The notes: a model not told the origin generated them from the sequence alone. Numbered from the stretch's first letter, positions 51,776 to 62,228 are shown. The stretch: DNA of 64,000 nucleotides from Litchfieldella rifensis (GCF_042646605.1 NZ_JBHRUG010000027.1:62001-126000), one strand, 5' to 3'. A program made the numbers and translations.

Positions 51776-52933
51776 ATGTTCACCCGCAATGTCCTGCTGC
51801 TGACCGGATCGATTGCCGTCATCGGTGCCAATTCCCTGGTGCTGAGCCCGATCGCGTCGTCGGTCGCTCGGTCGTTTGAAGGTGTCGACGCTGCCGACGT
51901 CATGACCGCGGCAGCCAGCTACGGGCTCGCGACGGCAGTCAGCGCCTTGACGCTGGCCTCCACGGTGGACCGGATCGGCGCCGAGCGTGCGCTGGTACGC
52001 GCGCTGCTCGTTTTCGTCGTGGCGCTGGCGAGCGCGGCGCTATCCCCTTCGCTGTTGATGCTTTGCCTGTCACAGGGGCTGGCCGGCCTGGCGGCGGGAA
52101 CCGCGCTGCCCGCGATATACGTGCTGACGGCCCAGGTCGCCGAGAAAGGCCGTGAGAGCGAGACGCTGGGGTTCGTACTGACGGGATGGACGCTGAGCCT
52201 CGTCGCGGGCGTCAGTCTTTCGGCCGTGCTGGCCGACATTCTGCACTGGCGTGCGGTATTCTCCGTGCTGGCCGTGGGCGCGTCTGGGCTGGCGCTTGGC
52301 GTTGGCAGGAGCAAGAACTGGGGGACTGCCGCGCGCGGCACCAGGCCGACGTCGCCACTGACGGCACTGCGGGTGCCCGGCATCACCGCAGCCTTGTTGA
52401 ATGTCGCCGCCTACATGACGGCCTTCTACGGGCTCTATACCTATCTCGGACCGCACCTCGGCGGGACATTGCGGCTGCCGACCGCCTTCGCCGGCCTGGC
52501 GACCTTCGCCTATGGCATGGGCTTTGGCCTGGCCGCCGCCCTGGGGCGGTTGATCGACCGTTACGGGACGCTGATGGCGGCGACCGCCGCCTTCGCGAGC
52601 CTGGCGCTCGCCTACCTCGGCCTGGCGGCTACCGCGGGTTTCCCGGTTGCCTTGCTGGCGCTCTGTGTGGTGTGGGGGTTGGCCAACCACGTGGGGCTCA
52701 ACCTGCTTGTCCGCCGGCTCACGGAACTCGACCCTCTGCAACGCGGTGCGATCATGGGGCTGTATAGCGCCATCACCTATCTCTGCGTTTTCGCTGGGGC
52801 GTTACTCTATCGCCCGATCTTCGAGCATTTCGGCTTCGCTGCCTGTGCACTCGTCTCGGCCGCCTGCATCGCGCCGGCCCTGGGATGGGCACTCGGCATT
52901 CAGCGATTTCGGGCCGACCCCGGGCGGAGTTGA
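51776..52933 (+). CDS. MFS transporter, amino-acid or drug exporter type
   Basis: A 385-residue membrane protein of about 12 helices. The N-half has STVDRIGAERALVRALLVF at the loop 2-3 position (variant of motif A) and AGLAAGTALPAIYVLTAQVA; the C-half has GRLIDRYGTLMAATAAF. An Lrp regulator next door makes an amino acid or related metabolite a reasonable substrate (inference). GGAG lies 7 bases before the ATG. Confidence 0.88.
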   Translation: MFTRNVLLLTGSIAVIGANSLVLSPIASSVARSFEGVDAADVMTAAASYGLATAVSALTLASTVDRIGAERALVRALLVFVVALASAALSPSLLMLCLSQGLAGLAAGTALPAIYVLTAQVAEKGRESETLGFVLTGWTLSLVAGVSLSAVLADILHWRAVFSVLAVGASGLALGVGRSKNWGTAARGTRPTSPLTALRVPGITAALLNVAAYMTAFYGLYTYLGPHLGGTLRLPTAFAGLATFAYGMGFGLAAALGRLIDRYGTLMAATAAFASLALAYLGLAATAGFPVALLALCVVWGLANHVGLNLLVRRLTELDPLQRGAIMGLYSAITYLCVFAGALLYRPIFEHFGFAACALVSAACIAPALGWALGIQRFRADPGRS

Positions 52934-53093
52934 TCTCGCTTCATGGCCTGTCGTATACCCCGCCGAGGTGTCGCTGGCGGTTACCGCATACGGGGCATGC
53001 CGGTAGGCAAGAAGATGCTATTGCCTATGCCGGGTCGGGAAGTGTATGTACGGGGTGCAAGACAGCCGCCATTCGCCTCTGGGAGCCGCTCCG

Positions 53094-53699
53094 ATGAGCA
53101 TCACCCTCGGAATCATCGCAATCACCGTTGTCATCTCCCTGCTGGCCTGGCAGCAACCGCGGCTGCTCGATGCCCTGATCTACTGGCCGCCCGGGGTGGG
53201 CCGTGGCCAGTGGTGGCGACTGCTCAGCCATGGCTTCATCCATGCCGATGGCGCTCATCTGCTGTTCAACATGGTCACCCTGTACTTCTTCGGGTCGGTG
53301 ATGGAGCAGGTACTGACCCCGCCCATCGGAACCATCGGCTTCGTGCTCTTCTACCTGGCCGGCATCGTGATCGCGATACTGCCCAGCCACTTTCGCCACC
53401 GGCGGGATACTTGCTATCGCAGCCTGGGGGCTTCCGGCGCGGTTTCCGCCATGCTTTTCGCCTATATCCTGCTGCAGCCATGGGCGATGCTGCTGGTGTT
53501 CGTCGTGCCGGTGCCGGCCATCGTCTTCGCGGCGGTGTATGTGGCGTACTCGATCTGGGCGGCACGGCGCGGGCAAAGCAATATCAATCACGCTGCCCAC
53601 CTGTGGGGCGGGGCCTGGGGGATTGCCTTCATGGTCTGGCTCGAGCCGCGGCTGGTGCAGCGTTTCCTGTCGGAGTTGCTGGCGCCGCTGACCCAGTGA
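53094..53699 (+). CDS. Rhomboid-family intramembrane serine protease
   Basis: A 201-residue membrane protease of about six helices. WRLLSHGFIHADGAHLLFNM carries the conserved His and Asn, the nucleophile Ser is in LGASGAVSAM (GxSG) and the catalytic His in NHAAHLWGGAWG. It cleaves membrane-spanning substrates. The upstream GGGAG supports ATG 53094; the frame opens at 53046. Confidence 0.92.
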   Translation: MSITLGIIAITVVISLLAWQQPRLLDALIYWPPGVGRGQWWRLLSHGFIHADGAHLLFNMVTLYFFGSVMEQVLTPPIGTIGFVLFYLAGIVIAILPSHFRHRRDTCYRSLGASGAVSAMLFAYILLQPWAMLLVFVVPVPAIVFAAVYVAYSIWAARRGQSNINHAAHLWGGAWGIAFMVWLEPRLVQRFLSELLAPLTQ

Positions 53700-53795
53700 T
53701 CCCTTGGCTACCCGCTGGCGCCGGACCGGCTCGCGAGCAGCGCAACGGTGTGCTGCCCCTTGCCGTCACCGGGAGTGGCGGCATGCGCGGCCGGG

Positions 53796-54341
53796 CTACT
53801 CGCTCTTGATGCGCGTGACGAACGGCCAGGTCGTAAAGGTGAAATCCTGATCCGCGACCTGCTGATGGCACTCGAAGCAGGAATCCATGCTTTGGTCGGC
53901 CTGTCGTGTTCCGTCGGGTTGGAACCAGGCGTACTCCCATTCACCATTACGCTTCTCTTCCGGATATTCGGCCCCCCAGCCTTGTTGCTTTTCCTGCACG
54001 AAAACGTTGGTTATCTCATCCGTGGGGATGAAACGCCCATTTGTGTCCCGCACCGGCTTGCCGTCATCCGCCAGTTCCGCCTCGTGATCTTCCATGACCA
54101 CGACGGTTCCGTGCGGCAGGGGCTCGTTCGGTTGCGCCGCCGCCAAGGCGTCGGTGTTGATGTACATGAAGCGTATGATGGGGGGATCACGCTCCGGCTT
54201 GTCCACCGTCGTATAGCGGACGAAAGTCCCGGCGTAGTTCTCCGGGAACGCCACCTTCTCCGGACCGGCCAGTGCGACGACTGCCGCCAGCGACGTAGCG
54301 GCAACCGCGAGGCTCCGACATAACGCCCGTTGTCGCGCCAT
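53796..54341 (-). CDS. Cytochrome P460 family protein
   Basis: A 181-residue periplasmic c-type haem protein. It has a signal peptide (SLAVAATSLAAVVALAG), EKVAFPENYAGTFVRYTTVD, the P460 core FVQEKQQGWGAEYPEEKRNG and the haem motif CFECH. P460 enzymes oxidise hydroxylamine or reduce NO; many are also found in non-nitrifiers with an unknown role. Single gene on the minus strand. Confidence 0.9.
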   Translation of the reverse strand: MARQRALCRSLAVAATSLAAVVALAGPEKVAFPENYAGTFVRYTTVDKPERDPPIIRFMYINTDALAAAQPNEPLPHGTVVVMEDHEAELADDGKPVRDTNGRFIPTDEITNVFVQEKQQGWGAEYPEEKRNGEWEYAWFQPDGTRQADQSMDSCFECHQQVADQDFTFTTWPFVTRIKSE

Positions 54342-54506
54342 GATGTGCTCCTCCGAGTGGGTGAATAGGCAGAGTTCGCGCTGCCCCGCGGATGCTCCGA
54401 TATGATTTAAGGTGTAGGTTTGGCGGTTTATGCTGTCAATCGACCCTTTTTCGCAAGCGCTGTGTCAGGAGATATGCCCTAAGGCGTCTGAAAACAGGGG
54501 GCCACC

Positions 54507-57500
54507 ATGCCGCTCAACGCCTTTCATCCCGCCGTAATGGCCTGGTTCCAGCATGATATCGGTGTGCCTGCCGAGGTTCAGGCCCGTGCCTGGCCGGCGA
54601 TCGGCGACGGCGGCCACGTGCTGATCGCCGCCCCCACCGGTTCCGGCAAGACCCTGGCGGCCTTCCTGGCGGCCATCGATGGCCTGGTGCGTCGCGCCCT
54701 GGAAGAGGCGTTGCCCGACGAGACGGCGGTGCTCTATGTATCGCCGCTGCGGGCGCTGTCCAACGATATCCAGCGCAACCTGCAGGCTCCGTTGGTGGGC
54801 ATCGGTGCGGAGTTGGCGGAACGTGGCCTGCCCGAGCCGGAGATCCGTGCCTGGGTGCGCACCGGCGACACCTCGTCCTCGGACCGCGAGCGCATGCGCA
54901 AGCGGCCGCCGCATATCGTGGTGACCACGCCGGAATCGCTCTACATCCTGCTCACGTCGGCGTCGGGCCGGCGCATGCTGCGTAGCGTGCGCTCGGTGAT
55001 CGTCGACGAGATCCATGCCGTCGCCGGCACCAAGCGCGGCTCCCACCTGGCGTTGTCGCTGGAGCGTCTGGCCGCCCTGAGCGACGAACCGCCGCAGCGC
55101 ATCGGGCTTTCCGCCACCCAGAAGCCGGTGGAAGACGTCGCCGCCTTCCTCACCGGCGGTACCGACTGCACGGTGATCGACACCGGTCACATGCGCGAGC
55201 GCGACCTGGCCATCGAGGTGCCCGGCTCGCCCTTGAGCGCGGTGATGGCCAACGAGGTCTGGGAAGAGATCTACGATCGCCTGGCGGTGCTGGTGGAGGA
55301 GCACCGCACCACGCTGATCTTCGCCAACACGCGGCGGGTCTGCGAGCGAGCGGCGCGCCACTTGGCCGACCGCCTGGGCGAGGAAGCGGTGACCTCGCAT
55401 CATGGCAGCCTGGCCCGCGAGCATCGCCTGGAGGCGGAGCAGCGTCTCAAGCGCGGGGAATTGCGCGCCTTGGTGGCCACCGCCTCGCTGGAGCTGGGCA
55501 TCGATATCGGCGAGGTCGACCTGGTTTGCCAGCTCGGATCACCGCGTTCGATGGCCGCCTTCCTGCAGCGGGTGGGGCGTTCCGGCCACGGTGTCGGCCG
55601 GCTGCCCAAGGGCCGCCTGTTCCCGCTGACCCGCGACGACCTGCTGGAGTGCACGGCGTTGATGGGGGCCGTAAAAGAAGGCGAGCTGGATCGTCTGCAT
55701 ATCCCCCAGGGCCCACTGGATGTGCTGGCCCAGCAGGTGGTGGCCGAGGTCGCCGGCGCGGAGGAGTGCGACGAAGACACGCTGTTCCAGCGCCTGACGG
55801 CAGCGTGGCCTTATCGCGCCCTGCCTCGGGAGAGCTTCGACGCGGTATTGCAGATGCTCGCCGACGGCTACACCACGCGGCGTGGACGGCGTGGTGCCTA
55901 CCTGCACCGCGATCGGGTCAACGGTCGCCTGCGGCCGCGGCGAGCCGCGCGACTGGTGGCGCTGACCAACGGTGGTGCCATCCCCGATCAATTCGACTAT
56001 GACGTGATGCTGCAGCCGGAGGAACTCCGGGTCGGGACGGTCAACGAGGATTTCGCCTTCGAGAGCATGCCCGGCGACGTCTTCCAGCTCGGCAACCAGG
56101 GCTACCGGATTCTCAAGGTGGCGACCGGGCGGGTGTTCGTCGAGGACGCCAAGGGCGCGCCACCCAGCATCCCCTTCTGGTTCGGCGAGGCGCCGGCGCG
56201 CACCGAGGAGTTGTCCCAGGCGGTGTCGCGTCTGCGGGCCGGCATCGACCGGCAACTGGCACAAGGAGAAGAGCCGGCGGCGCGGGCGTGGCTGGAAACG
56301 GCCTATGGGCTTTCCGTCGCGGCGGCCGAACAACTCGCGTCCTATCTCGCCCGGGCGCGGGCGGCGCTGGGCGTGGTACCCAGCCAGGCGCACCTGGTGC
56401 TCGAGCGTTTCTTCGACGAGGCCGGCGATATGCACCTGGTGCTGCACGCGCCGTTTGGCTCGCGGCTCAATCGTGCCTGGGGCCTGGCCCTGCGCAAGCG
56501 CTTCTGCCGCAAGTTCAACTTCGAGCTGCAGGCGGCCGCGCTGGAGGACAGCATCGTGCTGTCGCTGGGCTCCACCCACAGCTTTCCGCTCGACGAGGTA
56601 TGGCACTACCTGAATCGCAAGACGGTGCGCGAGGTGCTGATCCAGGCGCTGCTCGATGCGCCGATGTTCGGCATGCGCTGGCGCTGGAATGCCTCGATCG
56701 GCCTGGCGGTGCCGCGCACCCGCAACGGTCGCCGGCGTCCGCCCCAGTTGCAGCGACAGGATGCCGAAGACCTGTTGTCGGTGGTGTTCCCCGACCAGTT
56801 GGCCTGTGCCGAGAACCTGGCCGGGGCGCGCGAGATCCCCGATCACCCGCTGGTCGCCCAGACCCTGCACGACTGCCTGACGGAAGCCATGGACGTGGCC
56901 GGGCTGGAACGCCTGCTCGAACGGCTGGAGCAGAGGGACATCGCGGTGAGCGGCCGCGATCTCGCCGTGCCGTCGCCGCTGGCGGAGGAGGTGGTCAATG
57001 CGCGGCCCTATGCCTTTCTCGACGACGGTGCCCAGGAGGAGCGGCGCACCCTCAGCGTGCGCACCGGCGGCGATGCGCTGGACGTGGCGGATGTGGCGGC
57101 GTCGTCACGTTACGACCCCGAGGTCATTCGCCGCGTGCGTGACGAGGCCTGGCCGCAACCGCGCGATGCCGACGAACTCCACGACGCCTTGGTGCTGAGC
57201 GGGTTCCTCACCGCTGCCGAGGGAGCGCAGTGGCGGCACTGGTTCGAGGGGTTGGTCGTGGCGTGGCGCGCGACGGCTGTTGTCGTTCCGGAAGGCGAAC
57301 AGCTGTGGGTTGCCGCGGAACGGCTGGCCGAGCTGCGTGAAATCCAGCCACGCGCAACGCTCGACCCGACCGTCGAAGCGGTGGGGCCGGCACCCGCCAA
57401 CACCGACGAGGCGCTGATCGAGGTACTGCGCTCGCGGCTGGAAGCGCTCGGCCCGACGACTGCCACGGCGCTTGCCGCCCCGTTGGGTATTCCGCTCGAA

Positions 57501-58838
57501 CGGACCATGGCGGCATTGGCGCGGCTGGAGGCCGAAGGATTCGTGCTCCAGGGGAATTTTGCGGCGACCACCAGCGAGGTCGAGTGGTGCGAACGCCGCC
57601 TACTGGCGCGGATGCACCGCTACGCCGTCGACCGTCGGCGCGCGGAGATCGAACCCGTCAGCGTCCAGCACTACCTGCGCTTCCTGTTCGACTGGCATGG
57701 CCTGACGGACCGGCCAGAGGGGGTGGAAGCCCTGGCCGCGGCGGTGGAGCGCCTGGAAGGCTTCCCGGTCGCGGCGGGCGCCTGGGAGCAGGATGTGCTG
57801 CCGTCGCGTGTCGCGGCCTATGCAACCTATCTGCTGGACCAGTTGCTCGCCAGTGGCCGTTTCGTGTGGCTGCGCCTGGTGGCGCCGCGCGTGGCGGCGG
57901 ATGACGAGCGCCAGCGGCCGGGACCGCTGCGCAACACGCCGATCGCGCTGGTGACCCGGGAGGCCTTGGGCGACTGGCGGGCGGCGACACCGGGTCCGGA
58001 TCCCGAAGCGCTGCCGCTGTCCGCTGGCGCCCGTCGGGTGCTCGAGGCGCTGCAGGCCAGCGGGGCGATGTTCTTTGCCGACCTGCTGGCGCCCACGCGG
58101 ATGCTACGTACCCAGGTGGAGGAAGCGTTGGGCGAGCTGGCCGCCTGGGGGCTGGTGACCTCGGACACCTTCAACGGGCTGCGCGCCTTGATCGCCCCCG
58201 CCCACAAGCGCCCGCCGATCGGTGCGGGTGGTCGGCGCCGCCGTCGCCAGGCGCCGGGGGTGGACGCCGCGGGACGCTGGTCCTGGCTGCCGGCGTCGGA
58301 GCGCGAAGAAACTACGGAGCGACGGCGGATCACCACCGACATCGACAGCCTGGAGCATATCGCCTGGGTCTTGCTGCACCGTTATGGCGTAGTGTTCCGA
58401 CGCGTGCTGGAGCGCGAGCCGGCGTTGCCGCCCTGGCGCGAACTGCTGTATGTCTATCGTCGTCTGGAGGCGCGTGGCGAGATCCGCGGCGGACGCTTCG
58501 TGCAGCAGTTCTCGGGCGAGCAGTTCGCGTTGCCGGAGGCGGTGGGCGCGCTCAAGGCCATGCGCAAGCGCGACCCGGACGAGACCCGGGTGGTGGTGTC
58601 GGCCGCCGACCCGCTCAACCTGCTGGGAGTTCTGACCCCGGGTTCACGCCTGCCGGCGGTAGCGGGCAATCGTCTGCTCTATCGCGATGGTGTGCCGGAG
58701 GCCGTGCTGCAGAATGGCGACGTCCACGCGCTGGAGCCGCTGTCCGCCGCGACCCTGTGGCAGGTGACGGAACAGTTGCGGCGCGGTCCCGGCTACCGTC
58801 CACTGTCCCCGGAAAGCCGGACATCTCACACGGCGTGA
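54507..58838 (+). CDS. lhr: ATP-dependent helicase Lhr
   Basis: A 1443-residue Lhr-type SF2 helicase (E. coli Lhr is 1538). Walker A is APTGSGKT, the DEIH box is VIVDEIHAVAGTKRGSHLA, the next motif is LSATQKP, and ATASLELGIDIG with QRVGRSGHG completes the core. The winged-helix and Lhr-specific domains follow, ending in the long C-terminal extension (about 870-1443). It is a 3'-5' DNA and RNA:DNA helicase linked to repair. Single gene. Confidence 0.94.
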   Translation: MPLNAFHPAVMAWFQHDIGVPAEVQARAWPAIGDGGHVLIAAPTGSGKTLAAFLAAIDGLVRRALEEALPDETAVLYVSPLRALSNDIQRNLQAPLVGIGAELAERGLPEPEIRAWVRTGDTSSSDRERMRKRPPHIVVTTPESLYILLTSASGRRMLRSVRSVIVDEIHAVAGTKRGSHLALSLERLAALSDEPPQRIGLSATQKPVEDVAAFLTGGTDCTVIDTGHMRERDLAIEVPGSPLSAVMANEVWEEIYDRLAVLVEEHRTTLIFANTRRVCERAARHLADRLGEEAVTSHHGSLAREHRLEAEQRLKRGELRALVATASLELGIDIGEVDLVCQLGSPRSMAAFLQRVGRSGHGVGRLPKGRLFPLTRDDLLECTALMGAVKEGELDRLHIPQGPLDVLAQQVVAEVAGAEECDEDTLFQRLTAAWPYRALPRESFDAVLQMLADGYTTRRGRRGAYLHRDRVNGRLRPRRAARLVALTNGGAIPDQFDYDVMLQPEELRVGTVNEDFAFESMPGDVFQLGNQGYRILKVATGRVFVEDAKGAPPSIPFWFGEAPARTEELSQAVSRLRAGIDRQLAQGEEPAARAWLETAYGLSVAAAEQLASYLARARAALGVVPSQAHLVLERFFDEAGDMHLVLHAPFGSRLNRAWGLALRKRFCRKFNFELQAAALEDSIVLSLGSTHSFPLDEVWHYLNRKTVREVLIQALLDAPMFGMRWRWNASIGLAVPRTRNGRRRPPQLQRQDAEDLLSVVFPDQLACAENLAGAREIPDHPLVAQTLHDCLTEAMDVAGLERLLERLEQRDIAVSGRDLAVPSPLAEEVVNARPYAFLDDGAQEERRTLSVRTGGDALDVADVAASSRYDPEVIRRVRDEAWPQPRDADELHDALVLSGFLTAAEGAQWRHWFEGLVVAWRATAVVVPEGEQLWVAAERLAELREIQPRATLDPTVEAVGPAPANTDEALIEVLRSRLEALGPTTATALAAPLGIPLERTMAALARLEAEGFVLQGNFAATTSEVEWCERRLLARMHRYAVDRRRAEIEPVSVQHYLRFLFDWHGLTDRPEGVEALAAAVERLEGFPVAAGAWEQDVLPSRVAAYATYLLDQLLASGRFVWLRLVAPRVAADDERQRPGPLRNTPIALVTREALGDWRAATPGPDPEALPLSAGARRVLEALQASGAMFFADLLAPTRMLRTQVEEALGELAAWGLVTSDTFNGLRALIAPAHKRPPIGAGGRRRRRQAPGVDAAGRWSWLPASEREETTERRRITTDIDSLEHIAWVLLHRYGVVFRRVLEREPALPPWRELLYVYRRLEARGEIRGGRFVQQFSGEQFALPEAVGALKAMRKRDPDETRVVVSAADPLNLLGVLTPGSRLPAVAGNRLLYRDGVPEAVLQNGDVHALEPLSAATLWQVTEQLRRGPGYRPLSPESRTSHTA

Positions 58839-58997
58839 TGTGGGAACGATGCGCGAGGCGTGGCGTCCTATTCAAACAGAGCATCATATGTGGTTGCTCC
58901 TCGCCTCGGATGAAGAAATACGGCGTGCATGCTTGATGTGAGAATGAGTGGTACGGTTCTCCCCCGATCAAGCCTGCCCACCGGGGAGAAGTGCCCC

Positions 58998-59684
58998 ATG
59001 AACGTTCTCGTCAGGCCTGTTCTTGCTCTCCTGCTGGGTCTGTTGGTCTGGACATCTCCCTTGTCCGCTCATGAGCGCGAACTGCCATTACGCGACGCCG
59101 AGTCCGGTCAGGTGCTGGCACCAATCGTGCTCCCTGCCGGTGACCGGGTAGTGTCGGTACCCGGAGTGCAAATCAGTGTCGTGGGAGGCGGCTTCGAGCG
59201 GCGCCATGGGGTCATCATCTTTCGCGGGCACCCTGGCGTGCGGCATGGGCATGGTATTGGACATGATACGGTGCGCTTCGGTACGACTCCGGGCATGAGT
59301 CACCGTCTGCACCGTGATGGGAAGACTCACCGTGTCTGGAGCACCAGTTCCCGTCACAGTGACGTACAGCGGATGGGTGTCACTCCCCATGGATTCGATC
59401 GTGAGCGGCATCGGTCGCCACGTTTCGGTGTCGACCACTTCGGTACGCGAGGGTGGGACGACGCTGACGGCATACATTCCCGAGGGACTGTCGTCATCTG
59501 GCCTCAAGAGAGGCATTCCATCGGTGGCGCGCGCATCGAGCACAGGGTATGGCCTGGACATCCGTCCAAGTGGCGGCCACATGAGAAGGATCATGGTATG
59601 CACCCGCACCACTTCGATGGCCATCGTCGTGCGCCTCTGCTCCAGCCTGGCAGCGGTCACGACCGAAGAGGCTTCATCCGGTAG
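58998..59684 (+). CDS. Exported His-rich protein
   Basis: A 228-residue protein with a signal peptide (VLALLLGLLVWTSPLSAHER). The mature part is low-complexity and rich in His, Arg and Gly (HPGVRHGHGIGHD, HEKDHGMHPHHFDGHRR) and lacks membrane helices. It may bind metal ions in the periplasm or be a structural protein. GGGGAG precedes the ATG. No recognised family. Confidence 0.7.
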   Translation: MNVLVRPVLALLLGLLVWTSPLSAHERELPLRDAESGQVLAPIVLPAGDRVVSVPGVQISVVGGGFERRHGVIIFRGHPGVRHGHGIGHDTVRFGTTPGMSHRLHRDGKTHRVWSTSSRHSDVQRMGVTPHGFDRERHRSPRFGVDHFGTRGWDDADGIHSRGTVVIWPQERHSIGGARIEHRVWPGHPSKWRPHEKDHGMHPHHFDGHRRAPLLQPGSGHDRRGFIR

Positions 59685-59825
59685 CCGGTGGACCTGAATC
59701 GCGGCCCCTGTGATCTCGAAGGCAATAAATCTGTCGCCAAGTGCACCGCTAACTTTCCCCGCGCCTGCTACCCTTTTCTAGGAAACCAGTTCTTGATGGC
59801 ACGCCAACAGCATCGGGGAAAAACC

Positions 59826-61874
59826 ATGTCCGCACGATCCCCTGAGCGTATCCGCAATATTGCGCTGACCGGCTCGGCCGGCGCAGGCAAGACGACTCTG
59901 GCCGAGGCCTTGTTGGCGACGGCCGGTGTCGTGAATGGTGCCGGCAGTGTGGAGAAGGGCTCCACGATCAGCGACACCGCCCCTCAGGAGAAGGCACTAC
60001 AGCATTCCATCACCGCCTCGGTGATGGGGGTCGAGTGGGGGGAGGCGTGGATCGATCTCATCGACACGCCCGGCTTTGCCGATTTTCAGGGCGCCGCCCT
60101 GTCGATCCTGCCCGCCGTGGAGACGGTGGCGGTGGTGGTCAATGCCCGCAGTGGTATCGATGCCGCCACCCGGCGGATGATGCAGTGGGCCGAGGCACGA
60201 GGGCTGTGTCGGCTGATCGTCGTCAACCAGATCGATGCCGCGCCTGCCGGGCTAGCCGCGCTGCTGGACGAGATCCGCACCACCTTCGGCCCGCAATGCC
60301 TGCCGCTCAACCTGCCGGCGGCAGGTGCGCAGCGAGTCTCGGACTGCTTCTTCGCCCCCGACGGCGAAGCGGATTTTTCCTCCGTCGCCGAAACTCACGA
60401 GATGCTGGTCGACCAGGTGGTGGAGCTGGACGAGGAACTGATGGCGTTGTATCTGGAACAGGGCGAGGAGCTCGATCCGGAGCAGTTGCACGAGCCTTTT
60501 GAGGCGGCATTGCGCAACGGGCACTTGGTGCCCGTTTGTTTTACCTCGGCCACCACCGGCGCCGGCGTACGCGAGTTGCTGGAGATCTTCTCGCGGCTGA
60601 TGCCCAACCCGCTGGAGGGCAACCCGCCGCCCTTTCTGCGCCAGGACGCCGAGGGCACCCGCGAATACCAGGCTCGTCCGGATCCCGATGCCCACGTGCT
60701 GGCGCATGTGGTCAAGATCGAGCACGATCCCTTCCTCGGCAAGATGGCGGTGTTCCGCGTCCACCAGGGCACCGTCACCCGCGATACCCGGCTATTTGCG
60801 GGCGATGCCCGCAAGCCGTTTCGGGTGGGTAACCTGTTTCGCCTCCAGGGGCGACAGCACTTGGACGTGGCGCGTTGCGGCCCCGGCGAGATCTGCGCCC
60901 TGGCCAAGGTGGACGAGGTGACCTTCGATACCGTGCTGCACGATTCCCATGACGAGGACCATATCCACCTGCGTCCCGTGGAGTTGCCCGCCCCGGTGTT
61001 CGGCTTGGCGATCCAGGCGACGCGCCACGGCGACGAGCAGAAGCTCTGGGAAGCACTGGCGAAGATGGTCGAGGAGGACCCGGGGTTACGGGTGGAACAG
61101 GATCCCGCCACCCAGGAGACGGTGCTGCGCGGACTAGGCGAGCTGCACCTGCGCATGGCCCTGGAGCGTTTGAATGAGCGCTTCCGCGTGGAGGTCGAGA
61201 CCAGCCCGCCTTCCATTGCCTATCGGGAGACCATCACCGGAGCTGCCGAGGGGCACTGCCGCCACAAGAAACAGACCGGCGGGGCCGGCCAATTCGGCGA
61301 GGTGTTCCTGCGCGTGGAACCTCTGCCGCGCGGCGCCGGGTTCGAGTTCGTGGATACGATCCGCGGCGGCGTCATTCCAGGCTCGTTGCTGCCGGCGGTG
61401 GAAAAGGGCGTCCGCCAGGCCATGGCGAGCGGGGCGATCGCCGGCTATCCGTTGCAGGACGTCCGGGTCACCGTCCACGATGGCAAGACCCATCCGGTGG
61501 ATTCCAAGGAAATCGCCTTCATCATCGCCGGTCGCAAGGCCTTCCTGGATGCCGTGCACAAGGCCGGACCCATCGTGCTGGAGCCCATGGCGGAGCTGGT
61601 GGTCGAGGCTCCGGGCACGGCGATGGGGGATATCACGGCCGATCTCTCGGCGAGCCGTGGGCGTATCCAGGATACCCGCTCCATGAGCGATCAGGTCAGC
61701 ATCCAGGCGGTAGTGCCGCTGGCCGAAGTGGCGGACTACCCCAACCGTCTCAATGCCATGACCGGCGGTTCCGGCACCTACACGCTGCAGTTCAGCCACT
61801 ACGAACCATCGCCCGACAACGTCCAGCGGCGATTGATGCAGGAGTATCGGCCACAGAAGGAAGAGGAGGCATGA
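59826..61874 (+). CDS. Elongation factor G-like GTPase
   Basis: A 682-residue EF-G paralogue (EF-G proper is about 700). The GTP-binding motifs are GSAGAGKT at 16-23, DTPG in DLIDTPGFADF and NQID in IVVNQIDAA (canonical EF-G has NKxD). Domains II to V follow, with PVFGLAIQATRHGDEQKLWE, LGELHLRMALERLNERF and VEAPGTAMGDITADL. Its relation to the true translocase, EF-G2 or a ribosome-protection role is open. The start is ATG 59826; the frame opens at 59688. Confidence 0.88.
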   Translation: MSARSPERIRNIALTGSAGAGKTTLAEALLATAGVVNGAGSVEKGSTISDTAPQEKALQHSITASVMGVEWGEAWIDLIDTPGFADFQGAALSILPAVETVAVVVNARSGIDAATRRMMQWAEARGLCRLIVVNQIDAAPAGLAALLDEIRTTFGPQCLPLNLPAAGAQRVSDCFFAPDGEADFSSVAETHEMLVDQVVELDEELMALYLEQGEELDPEQLHEPFEAALRNGHLVPVCFTSATTGAGVRELLEIFSRLMPNPLEGNPPPFLRQDAEGTREYQARPDPDAHVLAHVVKIEHDPFLGKMAVFRVHQGTVTRDTRLFAGDARKPFRVGNLFRLQGRQHLDVARCGPGEICALAKVDEVTFDTVLHDSHDEDHIHLRPVELPAPVFGLAIQATRHGDEQKLWEALAKMVEEDPGLRVEQDPATQETVLRGLGELHLRMALERLNERFRVEVETSPPSIAYRETITGAAEGHCRHKKQTGGAGQFGEVFLRVEPLPRGAGFEFVDTIRGGVIPGSLLPAVEKGVRQAMASGAIAGYPLQDVRVTVHDGKTHPVDSKEIAFIIAGRKAFLDAVHKAGPIVLEPMAELVVEAPGTAMGDITADLSASRGRIQDTRSMSDQVSIQAVVPLAEVADYPNRLNAMTGGSGTYTLQFSHYEPSPDNVQRRLMQEYRPQKEEEA

Positions 61875-61917
61875 TCAGGTAGCGACCCTCCCTCATCCCT
61901 GCTCGTCGGAGGACACC

Positions 61918-62139
61918 ATGACCCAGACCGTAACTGCCAGCTATGGCAACATCCTCAAGGCCACCAATGCGTTCGACGAATTGGTATCCGAAGGGATTGA
62001 CCGGGAAAAGCTGTTCCTGGACAAGGAGACCAACCAACTCAAGGTGATCGTTCCGGAGGATATCCAGCATCAAGTGGAGACGATCCTCCAGCGCCATGAG
62101 CCGGAGAAGGTGTGGGCCCTGCCGTATCAGGACCAGTAG
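61918..62139 (+). CDS. Small uncharacterised protein
   Basis: A 73-residue acidic soluble protein with helical segments (ILKATNAFDELVSEGIDREK) and DIQHQVETILQRHEPEKVWALP. It is 43 bp downstream of the EF-G-like gene on the same strand, with GGAGGA before the ATG, so co-transcription is likely. No family recognised. Confidence 0.75.
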   Translation: MTQTVTASYGNILKATNAFDELVSEGIDREKLFLDKETNQLKVIVPEDIQHQVETILQRHEPEKVWALPYQDQ

Positions 62140-62228
62140 CCGGTGCCGGTGGTCGCCTTTGTTAATACGCCGTAAGCAAGTGCGGCCGAGCCGGTTGGCG
62201 GGGCAAGAAGAGACGGTACCGCAACCGT

